A stretch of 41,172 nt of DNA from Streptomyces scabichelini. Its GTDB lineage: Bacteria > Actinomycetota > Actinomycetes > Streptomycetales > Streptomycetaceae. This document shows positions 18,636-27,058 of the stretch, one piece after another (the first letter of the stretch is position 1; the number at the start of each line of letters is the position of its first letter). The position numbers were made by a program, and so were the translations under genes. The stretch is from NCBI RefSeq assembly GCF_011045015.1, contig NZ_JAAKZY010000086.1:1-41172 (forward strand), in the 5' to 3' direction. Under the pieces are notes generated by a model, which was not told the DNA's origin, did no database searches, and worked only from the letters and a program-made list of their open reading frames with translations.

Positions 18636-19508
18636 TCAGTAGCCGAAAGCACGCTGCGTGTTCGCCGAGATCGCCGTCGCCAGCGCGTCCTCGTCCATGT
18701 CCCGTACGGCGGCCATGGCGCGGACCGTGACCGGAATGAGATACGGGGCATTGGGCCGTCCGCGGTACGGCACGGGGGTCAGGAAGGGCGCGTCCGTCTC
18801 GACGAGGACGAGTTCGAGGGGGGCCACGGCGAGGGCGTCGCGCAGCGGCTGGGCGTTCTTGAAGGTCATGTTCCCGGCGAACGACATGTAGTAGCCGGCG
18901 CGGGCGCAGGTCTCCGCCATGGCCGCGTCCCCGGAGTAGCAGTGGAAGACGGTGCGTTCGGGCGCGCCCTCCTCCTTGAGCACGCGCAGTACGTCGGTGT
19001 GGGCGTCCCGGTCGTGGATGACCAGGGTCTTGCCGTGCCGTTTGGCGATCTCGATGTGGGCCCGGAAGGACCGCTCCTGGGCGGCCTTGCCCTCCGGTCC
19101 TGTGCGGAAGTAGTCGAGGCCGGTCTCGCCGACGCCCTTGACCTGGGGAAGGGCCGCGAGCCGGTCGATCTCGGCGAGCGCCTCCTCCAGCGCGCTCTCG
19201 CCGCCTGGCTCGCGGGCGCCCTGCCGGGACCATCCGTCGTCGGGGTCTCCGTGGACGATCCGGGGCGCCTCGTTGGGGTGCAGCGCGACGGTGGCGTGCA
19301 CGGCCTCGTGCCGCAGCGCCGTCTCGGCCGCCCACCGCGAGCCCTTCAGATCGCAGCCGACCTGCACGACCGTCGTCACTCCGACGGACGCAGCCTTCGC
19401 GAGAGCCTCCTCGACCGTGCCGGACTGCATGTCGAGGTGGGTGTGCGAGTCGGCGACGGGCACGCGGAGGGGGTCAGGGAGGGGCGGGGCTTCGGCGTTG
19501 GCAGGCAT
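18636..19508 (-). CDS. tatD: TatD-family metal-dependent deoxyribonuclease
   Basis: The 290-residue TIM-barrel hydrolase has the N-terminal metal pair H22-x-H24 in DSHTHLD. The bridging Glu is in GVGETGLDYFR, and further metal ligands are FHCYSG and LVETDAPFLTP. TatD enzymes are 3'-5' DNA/RNA exonucleases in repair and turnover; the family is distinct from the Tat export machinery despite the name. The gene lies upstream of rpfB on the same strand with a 138-bp gap containing the rpfB promoter. Confidence 0.93.
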   Translation of the reverse strand: MPANAEAPPLPDPLRVPVADSHTHLDMQSGTVEEALAKAASVGVTTVVQVGCDLKGSRWAAETALRHEAVHATVALHPNEAPRIVHGDPDDGWSRQGAREPGGESALEEALAEIDRLAALPQVKGVGETGLDYFRTGPEGKAAQERSFRAHIEIAKRHGKTLVIHDRDAHTDVLRVLKEEGAPERTVFHCYSGDAAMAETCARAGYYMSFAGNMTFKNAQPLRDALAVAPLELVLVETDAPFLTPVPYRGRPNAPYLIPVTVRAMAAVRDMDEDALATAISANTQRAFGY

Positions 19509-19552
19509 ACCCCGATCCTACGAAGGTGCCGAGCCCCTCCCTGTGGGGCGGG

Positions 19553-19975
19553 TCACCCCGCCTGGCGGTGCTGGAACGGGCGGAGCAGATCGGAGAGGTG
19601 CCAGTGGTGGTGCTCCTTGGGCCCCTTGGGCTCCGACCCGGCCTCCGGCCCGCGCTCCGGCTCGGGCAGGGAGTCGTCGAGCGGGCGGCGCTGGTGCAGG
19701 GACCTCAGCGCCGAGGACACCTGACCGGCACGCATGATGCGCACCACGTGGTTGTCGCAGTTCAGGCAGGTGGGCCGGCTGAGCGGCGACGGCACGACCC
19801 GGCCGTCCGCCACGTACGTCACGAACTCATGGCCCTCGACGTCGATGTGGTGCTCTATCTCGTACGACTGCTCCCAGCCGTGCCCGCAGCGCATGCAGGC
19901 GAAGGAATACGACTCGTGCACGATGTCGGTGGCCGCGACGGTGCGGTGGCCGGACTGCCCTGCCGTCTCGCTCAT
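19553..19975 (-). CDS. Zinc-ribbon-like protein of unknown function
   Basis: The 140-residue protein has two CxxC knuckles, Cys27/Cys30 (FACMRCGHGW) and Cys70/Cys73 (PTCLNCDN), which should form one zinc ribbon. Between them is a His/Glu-rich strand segment; the C-terminal half is polar, with many Pro, Glu and His. There are no membrane segments. The ATG at 19975 has GAGGAG 5 nt upstream. It lies 44 bp upstream of tatD and is probably co-transcribed. An 8-bp GC hairpin (20002-20023) precedes it. A conserved Streptomyces protein of this type sits between tatD and rsmI; no function is known to me. Confidence 0.85.
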   Translation of the reverse strand: MSETAGQSGHRTVAATDIVHESYSFACMRCGHGWEQSYEIEHHIDVEGHEFVTYVADGRVVPSPLSRPTCLNCDNHVVRIMRAGQVSSALRSLHQRRPLDDSLPEPERGPEAGSEPKGPKEHHHWHLSDLLRPFQHRQAG

Positions 19976-20309
19976 GCCAGCTCCTCGGTCCGCTGGTCAA
20001 ACGCCTCCGGGGGAGCGGAGGCGAGGGACGGGTGCGTCCCCGTCAACCAGTGGACTCTTCTCCGGGCGTGAGCGCATGGGACCTGTCGACTATTGGAGCC
20101 GTCTTGGCCGTTCCTTGCCCCAACGCTCCTGGCAGCAGGCCTGAGCTTTGCTTTTGCCGGGTCGCATTTACCCACCCATGGGGCGCACCCGCGCCCCTAA
20201 GGAGGCCGCAGGCCTCTTAGGGGCGCGGGGAACTGCGCGCCCAGCCACACACAACCGGCAGCCCGCATCAATCAGCAACCAACAACGGCGCTGACCGGAA
20301 CGGCCGGGC
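19976..20309. repeat. 334-bp gene-free stretch with bulged hairpin and dispersed repeat
   Basis: No gene is seen. A 19-bp stem with one bulged G (20188-20207 with 20211-20229, loop GCA) follows rsmI and may terminate it. Its right arm merges into a copy of the dispersed intergenic repeat, GGGGCGCGGGGAACTGCG from 20219, followed by AGCCACACACAACCGGC to about 20259. A similar copy lies at 41095-41132. The left side (19976-20060) is the leader of the zinc-ribbon gene, with the hairpin CGCCTCCG/CGGAGGCG at 20002-20023. Confidence 0.7.
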
Positions 20310-21158
20310 TTACGACACGGAGTGCTTAGCAGCAACCACGGCGTCAAAGACCTCCCTCTTGGGCAACCCCGCGTCAGCGGCCACCGCCGCGATCGCGTCC
20401 TTACGCCGCTCCCCCGCCTCCTCACGCACCCGCACCCTCCGCACCAACTCCTCGGCGGCCAGCCGCTCCGCGCCCTTCTCGGGAGCGCCCTCCACGACGA
20501 CGGTGATCTCGCCGCGTACGCCCTCCGCGGCCCAGGCGGCCAGCTCGCCGAGCGGACCGCGCTTGACCTCTTCGTACGTCTTGGTCAGTTCACGGCAGAC
20601 GGCGGCTCGCCTCTCCGCCCCGAACACCTCAGCCATCGCGGCGAGCGTGTCGTCGAGCCGGTGCGGCGCCTCGAAGTACACGAGCGTGCGGCGCTCCTCG
20701 GCGACCTCCCGCAGCCGCGACCTCCGCTCACCGGCCTTCCTCGGCAGGAACCCCTCGAAGCAGAACCGGTCGACGGGCAGCCCGGACAGGGCGAGCGCGG
20801 TGAGCACGGCGGACGGGCCGGGCACGGCGGTCACGCGGATGTCCTTCTCCACGGCCGCCGCGACGAGCCGGTAGCCGGGGTCGGACACGGACGGCATCCC
20901 CGCGTCGGTCACCAGCAGTACGCGCGCCCCGCCGGCCAGGACCTCGACCAGCTCGGGCGTACGCGCCGACTCGTTGCCCTCGAAGTACGACACGACGCGC
21001 CCGGCGGGCTGCACGCCCAGCGCCTGGGTGAGCCGCCGCAGCCGCCGGGTGTCCTCGGCGGCGATCACATCGGCGCCCGCCAGCTCCTGGGCCAGCCGCG
21101 GCGGCGCGTCCGCGACGTCCCCGATGGGAGTGCCTGCGAGTACAAGGGTTCCTGTCAC
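20310..21158 (-). CDS. rsmI: 16S rRNA (cytidine(1402)-2'-O)-methyltransferase
   Basis: The 282-residue tetrapyrrole-methylase-fold enzyme methylates the ribose of C1402 in 16S rRNA. The N-terminal SAM loop LVLAGTPIGDVADAPPR shows the family GTPIGN motif with Asp for Asn. Next come AAEDTRRLRRL, the DAGMPSVSDPG loop and AVPGPSAVLTALALSGLP, all RsmI hallmarks. The start is the GTG at 21158 with GAGG upstream; the upstream in-frame extension is not conserved-looking. It is divergent from pmt with only 62 bp between start codons. Confidence 0.94.
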   Translation of the reverse strand: MTGTLVLAGTPIGDVADAPPRLAQELAGADVIAAEDTRRLRRLTQALGVQPAGRVVSYFEGNESARTPELVEVLAGGARVLLVTDAGMPSVSDPGYRLVAAAVEKDIRVTAVPGPSAVLTALALSGLPVDRFCFEGFLPRKAGERRSRLREVAEERRTLVYFEAPHRLDDTLAAMAEVFGAERRAAVCRELTKTYEEVKRGPLGELAAWAAEGVRGEITVVVEGAPEKGAERLAAEELVRRVRVREEAGERRKDAIAAVAADAGLPKREVFDAVVAAKHSVS

Positions 21159-21208
21159 GGTTCCATCCTCGCAGGGCCGATAAAGAGGCCTCGCACAGAA
21201 GGGTTCCC

Positions 21209-21214
21209 TACGAT
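21209..21214 (+). promoter_or_regulatory. Probable -10 element for a leaderless pmt transcript
   Basis: TACGAT lies 6 nt before the pmt GTG and no Shine-Dalgarno is present. This fits transcription starting at or next to the start codon. No convincing -35 hexamer is visible, so this is tentative. Confidence 0.4.
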
Positions 21215-21220
21215 GGCGCG

Positions 21221-22960
21221 GTGACCAGTACCGCGTCCTCCACGGACACCCGACAGGCACAGGGCGTCGAAGAGCAGCAGCCGTCGTGGCAGCAGCGGCT
21301 GCGCCGGTTTGGCTACACCGGCCGGCCAAGAGGCGACGTCCGTGACCGTCTGGTGCCCGCGTACCCGGCGCCCAGCCCTCGTCTGTGGGCGGTGTTCGGG
21401 CTGTCGAAGCCGGCCGCTGCCCGCGTGGTGCGCTGGTCGGCTTGGGGCGGCCCGCTGCTGATCACGCTGCTGGCGGGCGTGATGCGGTTCTGGAACCTGG
21501 GCAGCCCGAAGGCGGTGATATTCGACGAGACGTACTACGCCAAGGACGCCTGGGCGCTGTTCCACCGCGGATACGAGGTCAACTGGGCCAAGAACGCCAA
21601 CGACCTGATCCTGCAGAACAACGGCGACGTCCCGATCCCGTCGGAAGCCGCGTACGTGGTCCATCCGCCGGTCGGCAAGTACGTCATCGGGCTCGGCGAG
21701 TGGCTGTTCGGGTTCACGCCCTTCGGCTGGCGGTTCATGACGGCCGTGCTCGGCACGCTGTCCGTGCTGATGCTGTGCCGCATCGGCCGCCGCCTGTTCC
21801 GCTCGACGTTCCTCGGCTGCCTCGCGGGCGCGCTGATGGCCGTCGACGGGCTGCACTTCGTGATGAGCCGCACCGCGCTGCTCGACCAGGTGCTGATGTT
21901 CTTCGTACTCGCGGCCTTCGGCTGCCTGGTCATCGACCGGGACAAGACGCGCGAACGGCTGGCGGCCGCACTCCCACCGGACGCGGACGGCGTCGTACGC
22001 CCGGACGCGCACGTCGCCGAGACGACCCGCCTCGGCGCCCGCCCCTGGCGCTGGGCGGCCGGCCTGATGCTCGGCCTCGCCATCGGCACCAAGTGGAACG
22101 GCCTGTACGTGCTGGTGGCGTTCTGCCTGATGACGGTCCTGTGGGACGTCGGCTCGCGCAAGGTCGCGGGCGCCCGGCACCCGTACCAGGCCGTTCTGAA
22201 GCGCGACACGGGCTGGGCGTTCCTGTCCACGGTGCCCGTCGCGCTCGTCACGTACCTCGCCTCCTGGACCGGCTGGATCCTGTCCCCCTCCGACGGCTCC
22301 GGCGGCTACTTCCGCAACTGGGCGGCCACCGACGGCAAGGGCGGCAGCTGGACCTTCCTGCCCGACTGGCTGCGCAGCCTGTGGCACTACGAGCACCAGG
22401 TGTACGAGTTCCACGTCGGCCTCTCCTCGCCGCACACCTACCAGTCGAACCCGTGGAGCTGGATCGTCGCCGGCCGCCCGGTCTCGTACTTCTACGAGTC
22501 CCCGCAGCCCGGCAAGGACGGCTGCCCAGTCGACGCGGGCGAGAAGTGCGCCCGCGAGGTCCTGGCCCTCGGCACACCGCTGCTCTGGTGGGTCGCCGGC
22601 CTCGCGGTCCTCTACGTGCTGTGGCGCTGGGTCTTCCGCCGCGACTGGCGCGCGGGCGCGATCGCCTGCGGCATCGCGGCCGGCTACCTGCCCTGGTTCA
22701 TGTACCAGGAGCGCACGATCTTCTTCTTCTACGCGATCGTCTTCCTGCCCTTCCTCTGCCTGGCCGTGGCGATGATGATCGGCGCGATGCTCGGACCGCC
22801 CGGTTCGACGGAACACCGCCGCGTCGCGGGCGCGGCCACGGCGGGAGTCCTGGTCCTCCTGATCGCCTGGAACTTCATCTATTTCTGGCCGATCTACACA
22901 GGTCAGGCCATCCCGATAGACACCTGGCGTTCACGCATGTGGCTGGACACCTGGGTCTGA
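21221..22960 (+). CDS. pmt: Protein O-mannosyltransferase (GT39)
   Basis: The 579-residue polytopic enzyme transfers mannose from polyprenyl-phosphate-mannose to Ser/Thr of exported proteins. After a polar N-terminus the first helix leads into the extracellular loop FDETYYAKDAW, which holds the conserved acidic residues of GT39 enzymes. About ten further helices follow. Motifs SRTALLDQVLMF and GLAIGTKWNGLY also fit. In S. coelicolor the ortholog (SCO3154) is needed for glycoprotein formation and phiC31 phage infection. The gene starts with GTG and has no visible ribosome site. Confidence 0.94.
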   Translation: MTSTASSTDTRQAQGVEEQQPSWQQRLRRFGYTGRPRGDVRDRLVPAYPAPSPRLWAVFGLSKPAAARVVRWSAWGGPLLITLLAGVMRFWNLGSPKAVIFDETYYAKDAWALFHRGYEVNWAKNANDLILQNNGDVPIPSEAAYVVHPPVGKYVIGLGEWLFGFTPFGWRFMTAVLGTLSVLMLCRIGRRLFRSTFLGCLAGALMAVDGLHFVMSRTALLDQVLMFFVLAAFGCLVIDRDKTRERLAAALPPDADGVVRPDAHVAETTRLGARPWRWAAGLMLGLAIGTKWNGLYVLVAFCLMTVLWDVGSRKVAGARHPYQAVLKRDTGWAFLSTVPVALVTYLASWTGWILSPSDGSGGYFRNWAATDGKGGSWTFLPDWLRSLWHYEHQVYEFHVGLSSPHTYQSNPWSWIVAGRPVSYFYESPQPGKDGCPVDAGEKCAREVLALGTPLLWWVAGLAVLYVLWRWVFRRDWRAGAIACGIAAGYLPWFMYQERTIFFFYAIVFLPFLCLAVAMMIGAMLGPPGSTEHRRVAGAATAGVLVLLIAWNFIYFWPIYTGQAIPIDTWRSRMWLDTWV

Positions 22961-22988
22961 GAACCGGACACCTCGGCTTAACAATCAG

Positions 22989-23013
22989 GGAACACCGGCC
23001 ACACGGGGCACTC
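22989..23013 (+). promoter_or_regulatory. Possible SigE-type promoter upstream of the first PBP gene
   Basis: GGAAC (22989-22993) is followed after 17 bp by CTC (23011-23013). This resembles the Streptomyces sigma-E pattern GGAAC-N16/17-GTC, with one base off in the -10. Cell-wall enzymes are typical sigma-E targets. It is suggestive only. Confidence 0.3.
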
Positions 23014-23040
23014 CTCCCGCATAAAGTGCATTCCATAAGC

Positions 23041-23066
23041 ACCTTTCTGAACACGTTCAGAAAGGT
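23041..23066. promoter_or_regulatory. Perfect 12-bp-arm inverted repeat directly upstream of the PBP ribosome site
   Basis: ACCTTTCTGAAC (23041-23052) and GTTCAGAAAGGT (23055-23066) are exact reverse complements around a 2-bp centre. The repeat ends 4 nt before the strong GGGGAGGGGGA ribosome site of the gene at 23088. It may be a protein-binding operator, a leader hairpin or a terminator for pmt. It is AT-richer than surrounding DNA and has no T tract. Confidence 0.6.
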
Positions 23067-23087
23067 CATGGGGAGGGGGATCGCGCA

Positions 23088-24713
23088 ATGCGCAAGGGGG
23101 CAAAGGCCACCGTCGTGGGCGGGGTGTTCGCCGTGATGGTGGGGGGCGCCGGGTATGGCGCGTACAACATAGTTTCGGCGATCAGCGGGGACAGCGGCTC
23201 GGCGGGGGCCGAGACGGTGAAGACCGGTCCGCCGTCGGGCGAAGAGGTCAAGGAGACCACCGAGAAGTTCTTCGCGGCCTGGGAGAAGGGCGAGGCGGCC
23301 ACGGCCGCCGCGCTCACGAACAACGCGGGGGTGGCCCGGCCTCTGCTGGTCGGCTACCGCGACGAGGCGTACCTGACCAAGGTGAAGATCACGCCGGGTA
23401 CGCCGTCGGGCAGGACCGTCCCGTTCTCGGTCTCGGCCACCGTGTCGTACGAGGGGCAGAGCAAGCCCTTGGCGTACAAGAGCGAGCTGACCGTCGTGCG
23501 CGGCAAGACCACGGGAAAGGCACTGGTCGACTGGAAGCCGACCGTCCTGCACCCGGACCTGGCGGAGGGCGACTCGCTGGTCACGGGTGAGGCGGCGAGC
23601 CCGCCGATCGAGGCGGTGGACCGGGACGGAACCGTGCTGACCAAGGCGAAGTACCCGTCCCTCGGGCCGATCCTGGACCAGCTGCGGGAGACGTACGGCG
23701 ACACGGCGGGCGGCACCCCGGGCGTCGAACTGGCGATCCGGAGTGCGGACGAGAACGCGGGCGACAAGACGCTCCTCACACTCGCCAAGGGCAAGCCGGG
23801 CAAGCTCCAGACGACGCTCAGCGCGGGCGTGCAGGCGGCAGCGGAGAAGGCGGTCAAGCAGTACTCCGAGTCGTCCGTGGTCGCCCAGTACGCGAGCACC
23901 GCGGAGGTGCTGGCGGTCGCCAACAACCGCGCCGACGAGTTCAACGCGGCGTTCCTGGGCAAGCTCGCGCCGGGCTCCACGATGAAGATCATCTCCGCGG
24001 CGACGCTGATCGACAACGGCATCACCACGGCGAACGGTCCCGCGCCCTGCCCGCCCGACGCGACCTGGCAGAGCCAGACCTTCAAGAACATCAAGGGCAT
24101 GGAGCCGAACGAGAACGCGACCCTCTCGGAGAGCTTCGCGCGCTCCTGCAACACAGCGTTCGTGAAGTACGCGGACGAGGTGGGGGTCGACTCGCTCACG
24201 AAGGAGGCCGAGGAGCGCTTCGGTCTCGGGCGGGACAACTGGAAGACCGGCATCCCGTCCTTCGACGGCTCCGTCCCGGCCTCCGGCGGCCCCGACACGG
24301 CGGCCAACATGCTCGGCCAGGGCCAGGTCCAGATGAGCCCGCTGAACATGGCGTCGGTCACAGCGACCGCCATGACGGGCCGCTTCCGGCAGCCGACGAT
24401 CGTGCCGCAGCGGCTCGACGACCGTCAACTGGCCACCGCGGACGGCCTGGAAGCGGGTACGGTCGCGCAGCTGCGCCAGATGATGAACCGCACCGCGGTC
24501 AGCGGCACCGCGGCGGAGGCGATGGCCCAGGCCGGCGGCGGGAGCATCGGCGCGAAGACCGGCTCGGCGGAGGTCGACGGGCAGGAGACGTCCAACAGTT
24601 GGTTCACCGGTTACCGCAATGACATCGCGGCCGCGGCCATGACCCAGGAGGGCGGCCACGGCGGCGACGCGGCGGGGCCGATTGTCGCAGCCGTGCTACG
24701 AGCGGGCGGCTGA
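23088..24713 (+). CDS. Penicillin-binding transpeptidase with NTF2-like domain (copy 1)
   Basis: The 541-residue class B PBP-like protein has a signal-anchor helix (residues 8-30) and an NTF2-like/MecA_N-type domain (about 48-165). A short dimerisation region follows, then a transpeptidase domain (about 240-540). Active-site motifs: Ser297-Thr-Met-Lys300 in PGSTMK, Ser353-Cys-Asn355 in RSCNTAF and Lys490-Thr-Gly492 in AKTGSAE, so it should be catalytic. It crosslinks peptidoglycan outside the membrane. In S. coelicolor the tandem PBPs SCO3156/SCO3157 occupy this position. The region before SxxK (YASTAEVLAVANNRAD) diverges from the usual P-x-T-G-x-I-L-A pattern seen intact in copy 2. Confidence 0.92.
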   Translation: MRKGAKATVVGGVFAVMVGGAGYGAYNIVSAISGDSGSAGAETVKTGPPSGEEVKETTEKFFAAWEKGEAATAAALTNNAGVARPLLVGYRDEAYLTKVKITPGTPSGRTVPFSVSATVSYEGQSKPLAYKSELTVVRGKTTGKALVDWKPTVLHPDLAEGDSLVTGEAASPPIEAVDRDGTVLTKAKYPSLGPILDQLRETYGDTAGGTPGVELAIRSADENAGDKTLLTLAKGKPGKLQTTLSAGVQAAAEKAVKQYSESSVVAQYASTAEVLAVANNRADEFNAAFLGKLAPGSTMKIISAATLIDNGITTANGPAPCPPDATWQSQTFKNIKGMEPNENATLSESFARSCNTAFVKYADEVGVDSLTKEAEERFGLGRDNWKTGIPSFDGSVPASGGPDTAANMLGQGQVQMSPLNMASVTATAMTGRFRQPTIVPQRLDDRQLATADGLEAGTVAQLRQMMNRTAVSGTAAEAMAQAGGGSIGAKTGSAEVDGQETSNSWFTGYRNDIAAAAMTQEGGHGGDAAGPIVAAVLRAGG

Positions 24714-24808
24714 CGTCACTCCCGTCACACCCGGGACTCTAGGCTGGTGCCTCTCGTTCTCATAGTGGAACGTGAGAGTACTGAGGCAACAGCAGAGGAA
24801 CGGAAGCC

Positions 24809-26515
24809 GTGGGCAAGAGGGGACGGGCCGCCGAGGGCGGTAAGACGAAGCCCGCCGTCATCGGGGGGATGATCGCCGTGGTCGTCGGCGGGGCCGGGTT
24901 CGGTGTCTACGCCGTGTACGGCGGCGGGGCGGCGGCCGACGACACCGCGTCGACGGCCGCCGAACGCAAGGCCGCGGCCGTGAAAACCGGCCCGCTGTCG
25001 GCGGCCGAGGTCCGTTCGGCGGCCACGACGTTCCTCACGTCCTGGCAGAGCGGTGACGCCACAGGGGCCGCGGCCGCCACGAACGACACGACGGCGGCCC
25101 GCACCCTGCTGACCGGGTACGGCAAAGAGGCGCACATCAAGGACGTGACGCTCACCGCGGGCACCAGATCCGGCGCCAAGGTGCCCTTCTCCGTCAAGGG
25201 AACGGTCTCCTACAAGGGCCTGACCAAGGCCCTCTCGTACGACTCCCAGCTCACCGTCGTCCGCCGGGCGAAGGACGGAAAGCCGCTGGTCGACTGGCAC
25301 TCCGCCGTTGTGCACCCGGACCTGGAGGACGGCGACCGGCTGGTCACCGGGGAGGCCGGGACGCCACCGGTCAAGGCGCTCGACCGGGACGGCGGCGAGC
25401 TGACGACGGCCAAGTACCCTTCGCTGGGCTCCATGCTGGACAGCCTGCGCGAGAAGTACGGCAAGAAGGCCGGCGGCAAGGCGGGGATCGAACTGCGGGT
25501 GATCCGCAAGGACTCCTCAGACGATTCCGCCGACTCCGCCGAGGCGGGCGAGAGCGACCAGGAGAACCCCGACAAGACGCTGCTGGAGCTGAGCAAGGGG
25601 ACGCCGGGCACGGTCCGTACGACCCTGAGCCCGAGCCTCCAGGCGGCCGCCGAGGAGAAGGTGGCCAAGAAGTCCCAGGCGTCGGCGGTCATGCTGAAGC
25701 CGTCCACGGGCGAGATCCTGGCCGCCGCGAACTCCGGCCACGGTTTCAACACCGCCTTCCAGGGTTCCCTGGCCCCCGGCTCGACCATGAAGATCATCAC
25801 GGCGTCGCTGCTCCTCGACAAGGGGCTCGCCTCCGTGGACAAGGAACACCCGTGCCCCAAGTACTTCAAGTACGGCGGCTGGAAGTTCCAGAACGACGAC
25901 AAGTTCGAGATCAAGGGCGGCACGTTCAAGGCGAGCTTCGCGCGCTCCTGCAACACGGCCTTCATCAGCCAGGCCCCGGAGCTGAGCGACGGCGATCTGA
26001 CGAAGCAGGCCCAGGAGGTCTTCGGGCTCGGCAAGAACGACTGGTCCATCGGGGTGTCGAGCTTCGACGGCGCGGTGCCGGTGCAGTCGCAGGCCCAGAT
26101 GGCGGCCTCGCTGATCGGCCAGGGCGGGGTCCGGATGAACCCGCTGAACATGGCGTCGGTCGTCGCGACGGCGAAGACGGGCACGTTCCGCCAGCCCTAC
26201 CTGGTGTCTCCGGACGTCGACGACCGCACGCTGGCGAAGGCGTCCCGTTCGCTCTCCTCCTCCACCCAGTCCCAGCTGCGCGAACTGCTGCAGTACACGG
26301 CGGCGGCGGGCACGGCGGCCGAGGCGATGGCCGGCCTCGGCCCCGACTCCGGCGCCAAGACCGGCTCCGCGGAGGTCGACGGCCAGAAGAAGCCCAACGG
26401 CTGGTTCACGGCGTGGAAGGGCGACCTGGCCGCAGCGGGTGTCGTCCAGCAGGGAGGGCACGGCGGTGAGACGGCGGGCCCGATCGTGGCGGCGCTGCTG
26501 AAGGCGGGCAGCTGA
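24809..26515 (+). CDS. Penicillin-binding transpeptidase with NTF2-like domain (copy 2)
   Basis: The 568-residue tandem paralog of the preceding PBP has the same layout. A signal anchor lies at 15-38, the NTF2-like domain at about 62-175 and the transpeptidase domain at about 270-568. Motifs: Ser325-x-x-Lys328 (PGSTMK), Ser380-Cys-Asn382, Lys517-Thr-Gly519. The canonical LKPSTGEILAAANS strand is retained. An Asp/Ser/Glu-rich insertion (about 234-254) in the linker is absent from copy 1. The GTG at 24809 is preceded by GAGGAACGGAAG. The 95-bp gap from copy 1 has no terminator, so co-transcription is likely. Confidence 0.92.
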   Translation: MGKRGRAAEGGKTKPAVIGGMIAVVVGGAGFGVYAVYGGGAAADDTASTAAERKAAAVKTGPLSAAEVRSAATTFLTSWQSGDATGAAAATNDTTAARTLLTGYGKEAHIKDVTLTAGTRSGAKVPFSVKGTVSYKGLTKALSYDSQLTVVRRAKDGKPLVDWHSAVVHPDLEDGDRLVTGEAGTPPVKALDRDGGELTTAKYPSLGSMLDSLREKYGKKAGGKAGIELRVIRKDSSDDSADSAEAGESDQENPDKTLLELSKGTPGTVRTTLSPSLQAAAEEKVAKKSQASAVMLKPSTGEILAAANSGHGFNTAFQGSLAPGSTMKIITASLLLDKGLASVDKEHPCPKYFKYGGWKFQNDDKFEIKGGTFKASFARSCNTAFISQAPELSDGDLTKQAQEVFGLGKNDWSIGVSSFDGAVPVQSQAQMAASLIGQGGVRMNPLNMASVVATAKTGTFRQPYLVSPDVDDRTLAKASRSLSSSTQSQLRELLQYTAAAGTAAEAMAGLGPDSGAKTGSAEVDGQKKPNGWFTAWKGDLAAAGVVQQGGHGGETAGPIVAALLKAGS

Positions 26516-26518
26516 GGG

Positions 26519-26863
26519 TCAGCGAGTCACCGGCGTTCCCGCCATGTACGTACGCCGCAGGAAGCGGACCAGTGCTTTCACGTCGAACTGCACCACCGCC
26601 ACGCCCTGCGGCGAGTGGAACTCCATCACGGTCTGGACGCGGCCGCAGGGCCAGATGCGTATGTCACCGGAGGCGGCCGGAGTGCGCAGGCCCCGTTCGA
26701 GGAGTTCGCGGGCGACGGTCCACTCGTGGTGCCCGGGGAGCGTGATGTGGACCTCGGGCGGCTCGGCCTCGGGGTCGTAACGCAGGGCTACCGGGACGGC
26801 GGGCGGGTCCTGCGCCGAGTCTGTAACGATATGGGCACGCGCGTACTGCTCGACGGCGGACAT
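26519..26863 (-). CDS. ssgE: SsgA-like sporulation/cell-division regulator SsgE
   Basis: The 114-residue SALP-family protein is read from the ATG at 26863 (GGAG 7 nt upstream). Family features are visible: PVALRYDPEAEPPEVHITLPG, WTVARELLERGL, GDIRIWP and VRFLRRTYMAGTP at the C-terminus. SALPs steer peptidoglycan synthesis and autolysis during septation and spore release, and occur only in morphologically complex actinomycetes. S. coelicolor ssgE (SCO3158) lies in this spot. It is convergent with the second PBP gene with a 3-bp gap and no terminator between. Confidence 0.92.
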   Translation of the reverse strand: MSAVEQYARAHIVTDSAQDPPAVPVALRYDPEAEPPEVHITLPGHHEWTVARELLERGLRTPAASGDIRIWPCGRVQTVMEFHSPQGVAVVQFDVKALVRFLRRTYMAGTPVTR

Positions 26864-26953
26864 CAGTCGCTCCTTCACCGGGGGCCTGGGGCCTGAAGGG
26901 CTGAGGGCCTGGAAGACCCGAGACCCGGGGGCATTCTGTGAGGACTCTTGGGG

Positions 26954-26975
26954 AATCCTTTGAGAACCCTTTGAG
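26954..26975. repeat. 11-bp direct repeat upstream of ssgE
   Basis: AATCCTTTGAG (26954-26964) is followed at once by AACCCTTTGAG (26965-26975). They differ at one base and are spaced one helical turn apart. A weaker third unit (GACTCTTGGGG, 26943-26953) continues the 11-bp period. This lies in the ssgE/cbiM divergent region and could be an activator or repressor array for ssgE. Confidence 0.5.
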
Positions 26976-27041
26976 GTAATACATCTCCAATGTCGCATAT
27001 TTTCCAGAATGTGCTCCGAGCTATTCGTGGACATCTCGCTC

Positions 27042-27058
27042 TTGCAAGCCGTTCGCAA
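27042..27058. promoter_or_regulatory. Nur-type (nickel uptake regulator) box at the cbiM promoter
   Basis: TTGCAA-N5-TCGCAA matches the Streptomyces Nur consensus (TTGCAA-N5-TTGCAA) at 11 of 12 positions. The left half coincides with a possible -35 element. A -10-like TATCAT follows at 27067-27072, so bound Nur would block cbiM transcription when nickel is ample. Nur itself is not encoded in the window. Confidence 0.65.

Noticed and set aside
23041..23066. LexA/SOS box in the palindrome before the PBP gene
   Set aside because: LexA boxes need GAAC-N4-GTTC; here only 2 bp separate GAAC from GTTC.
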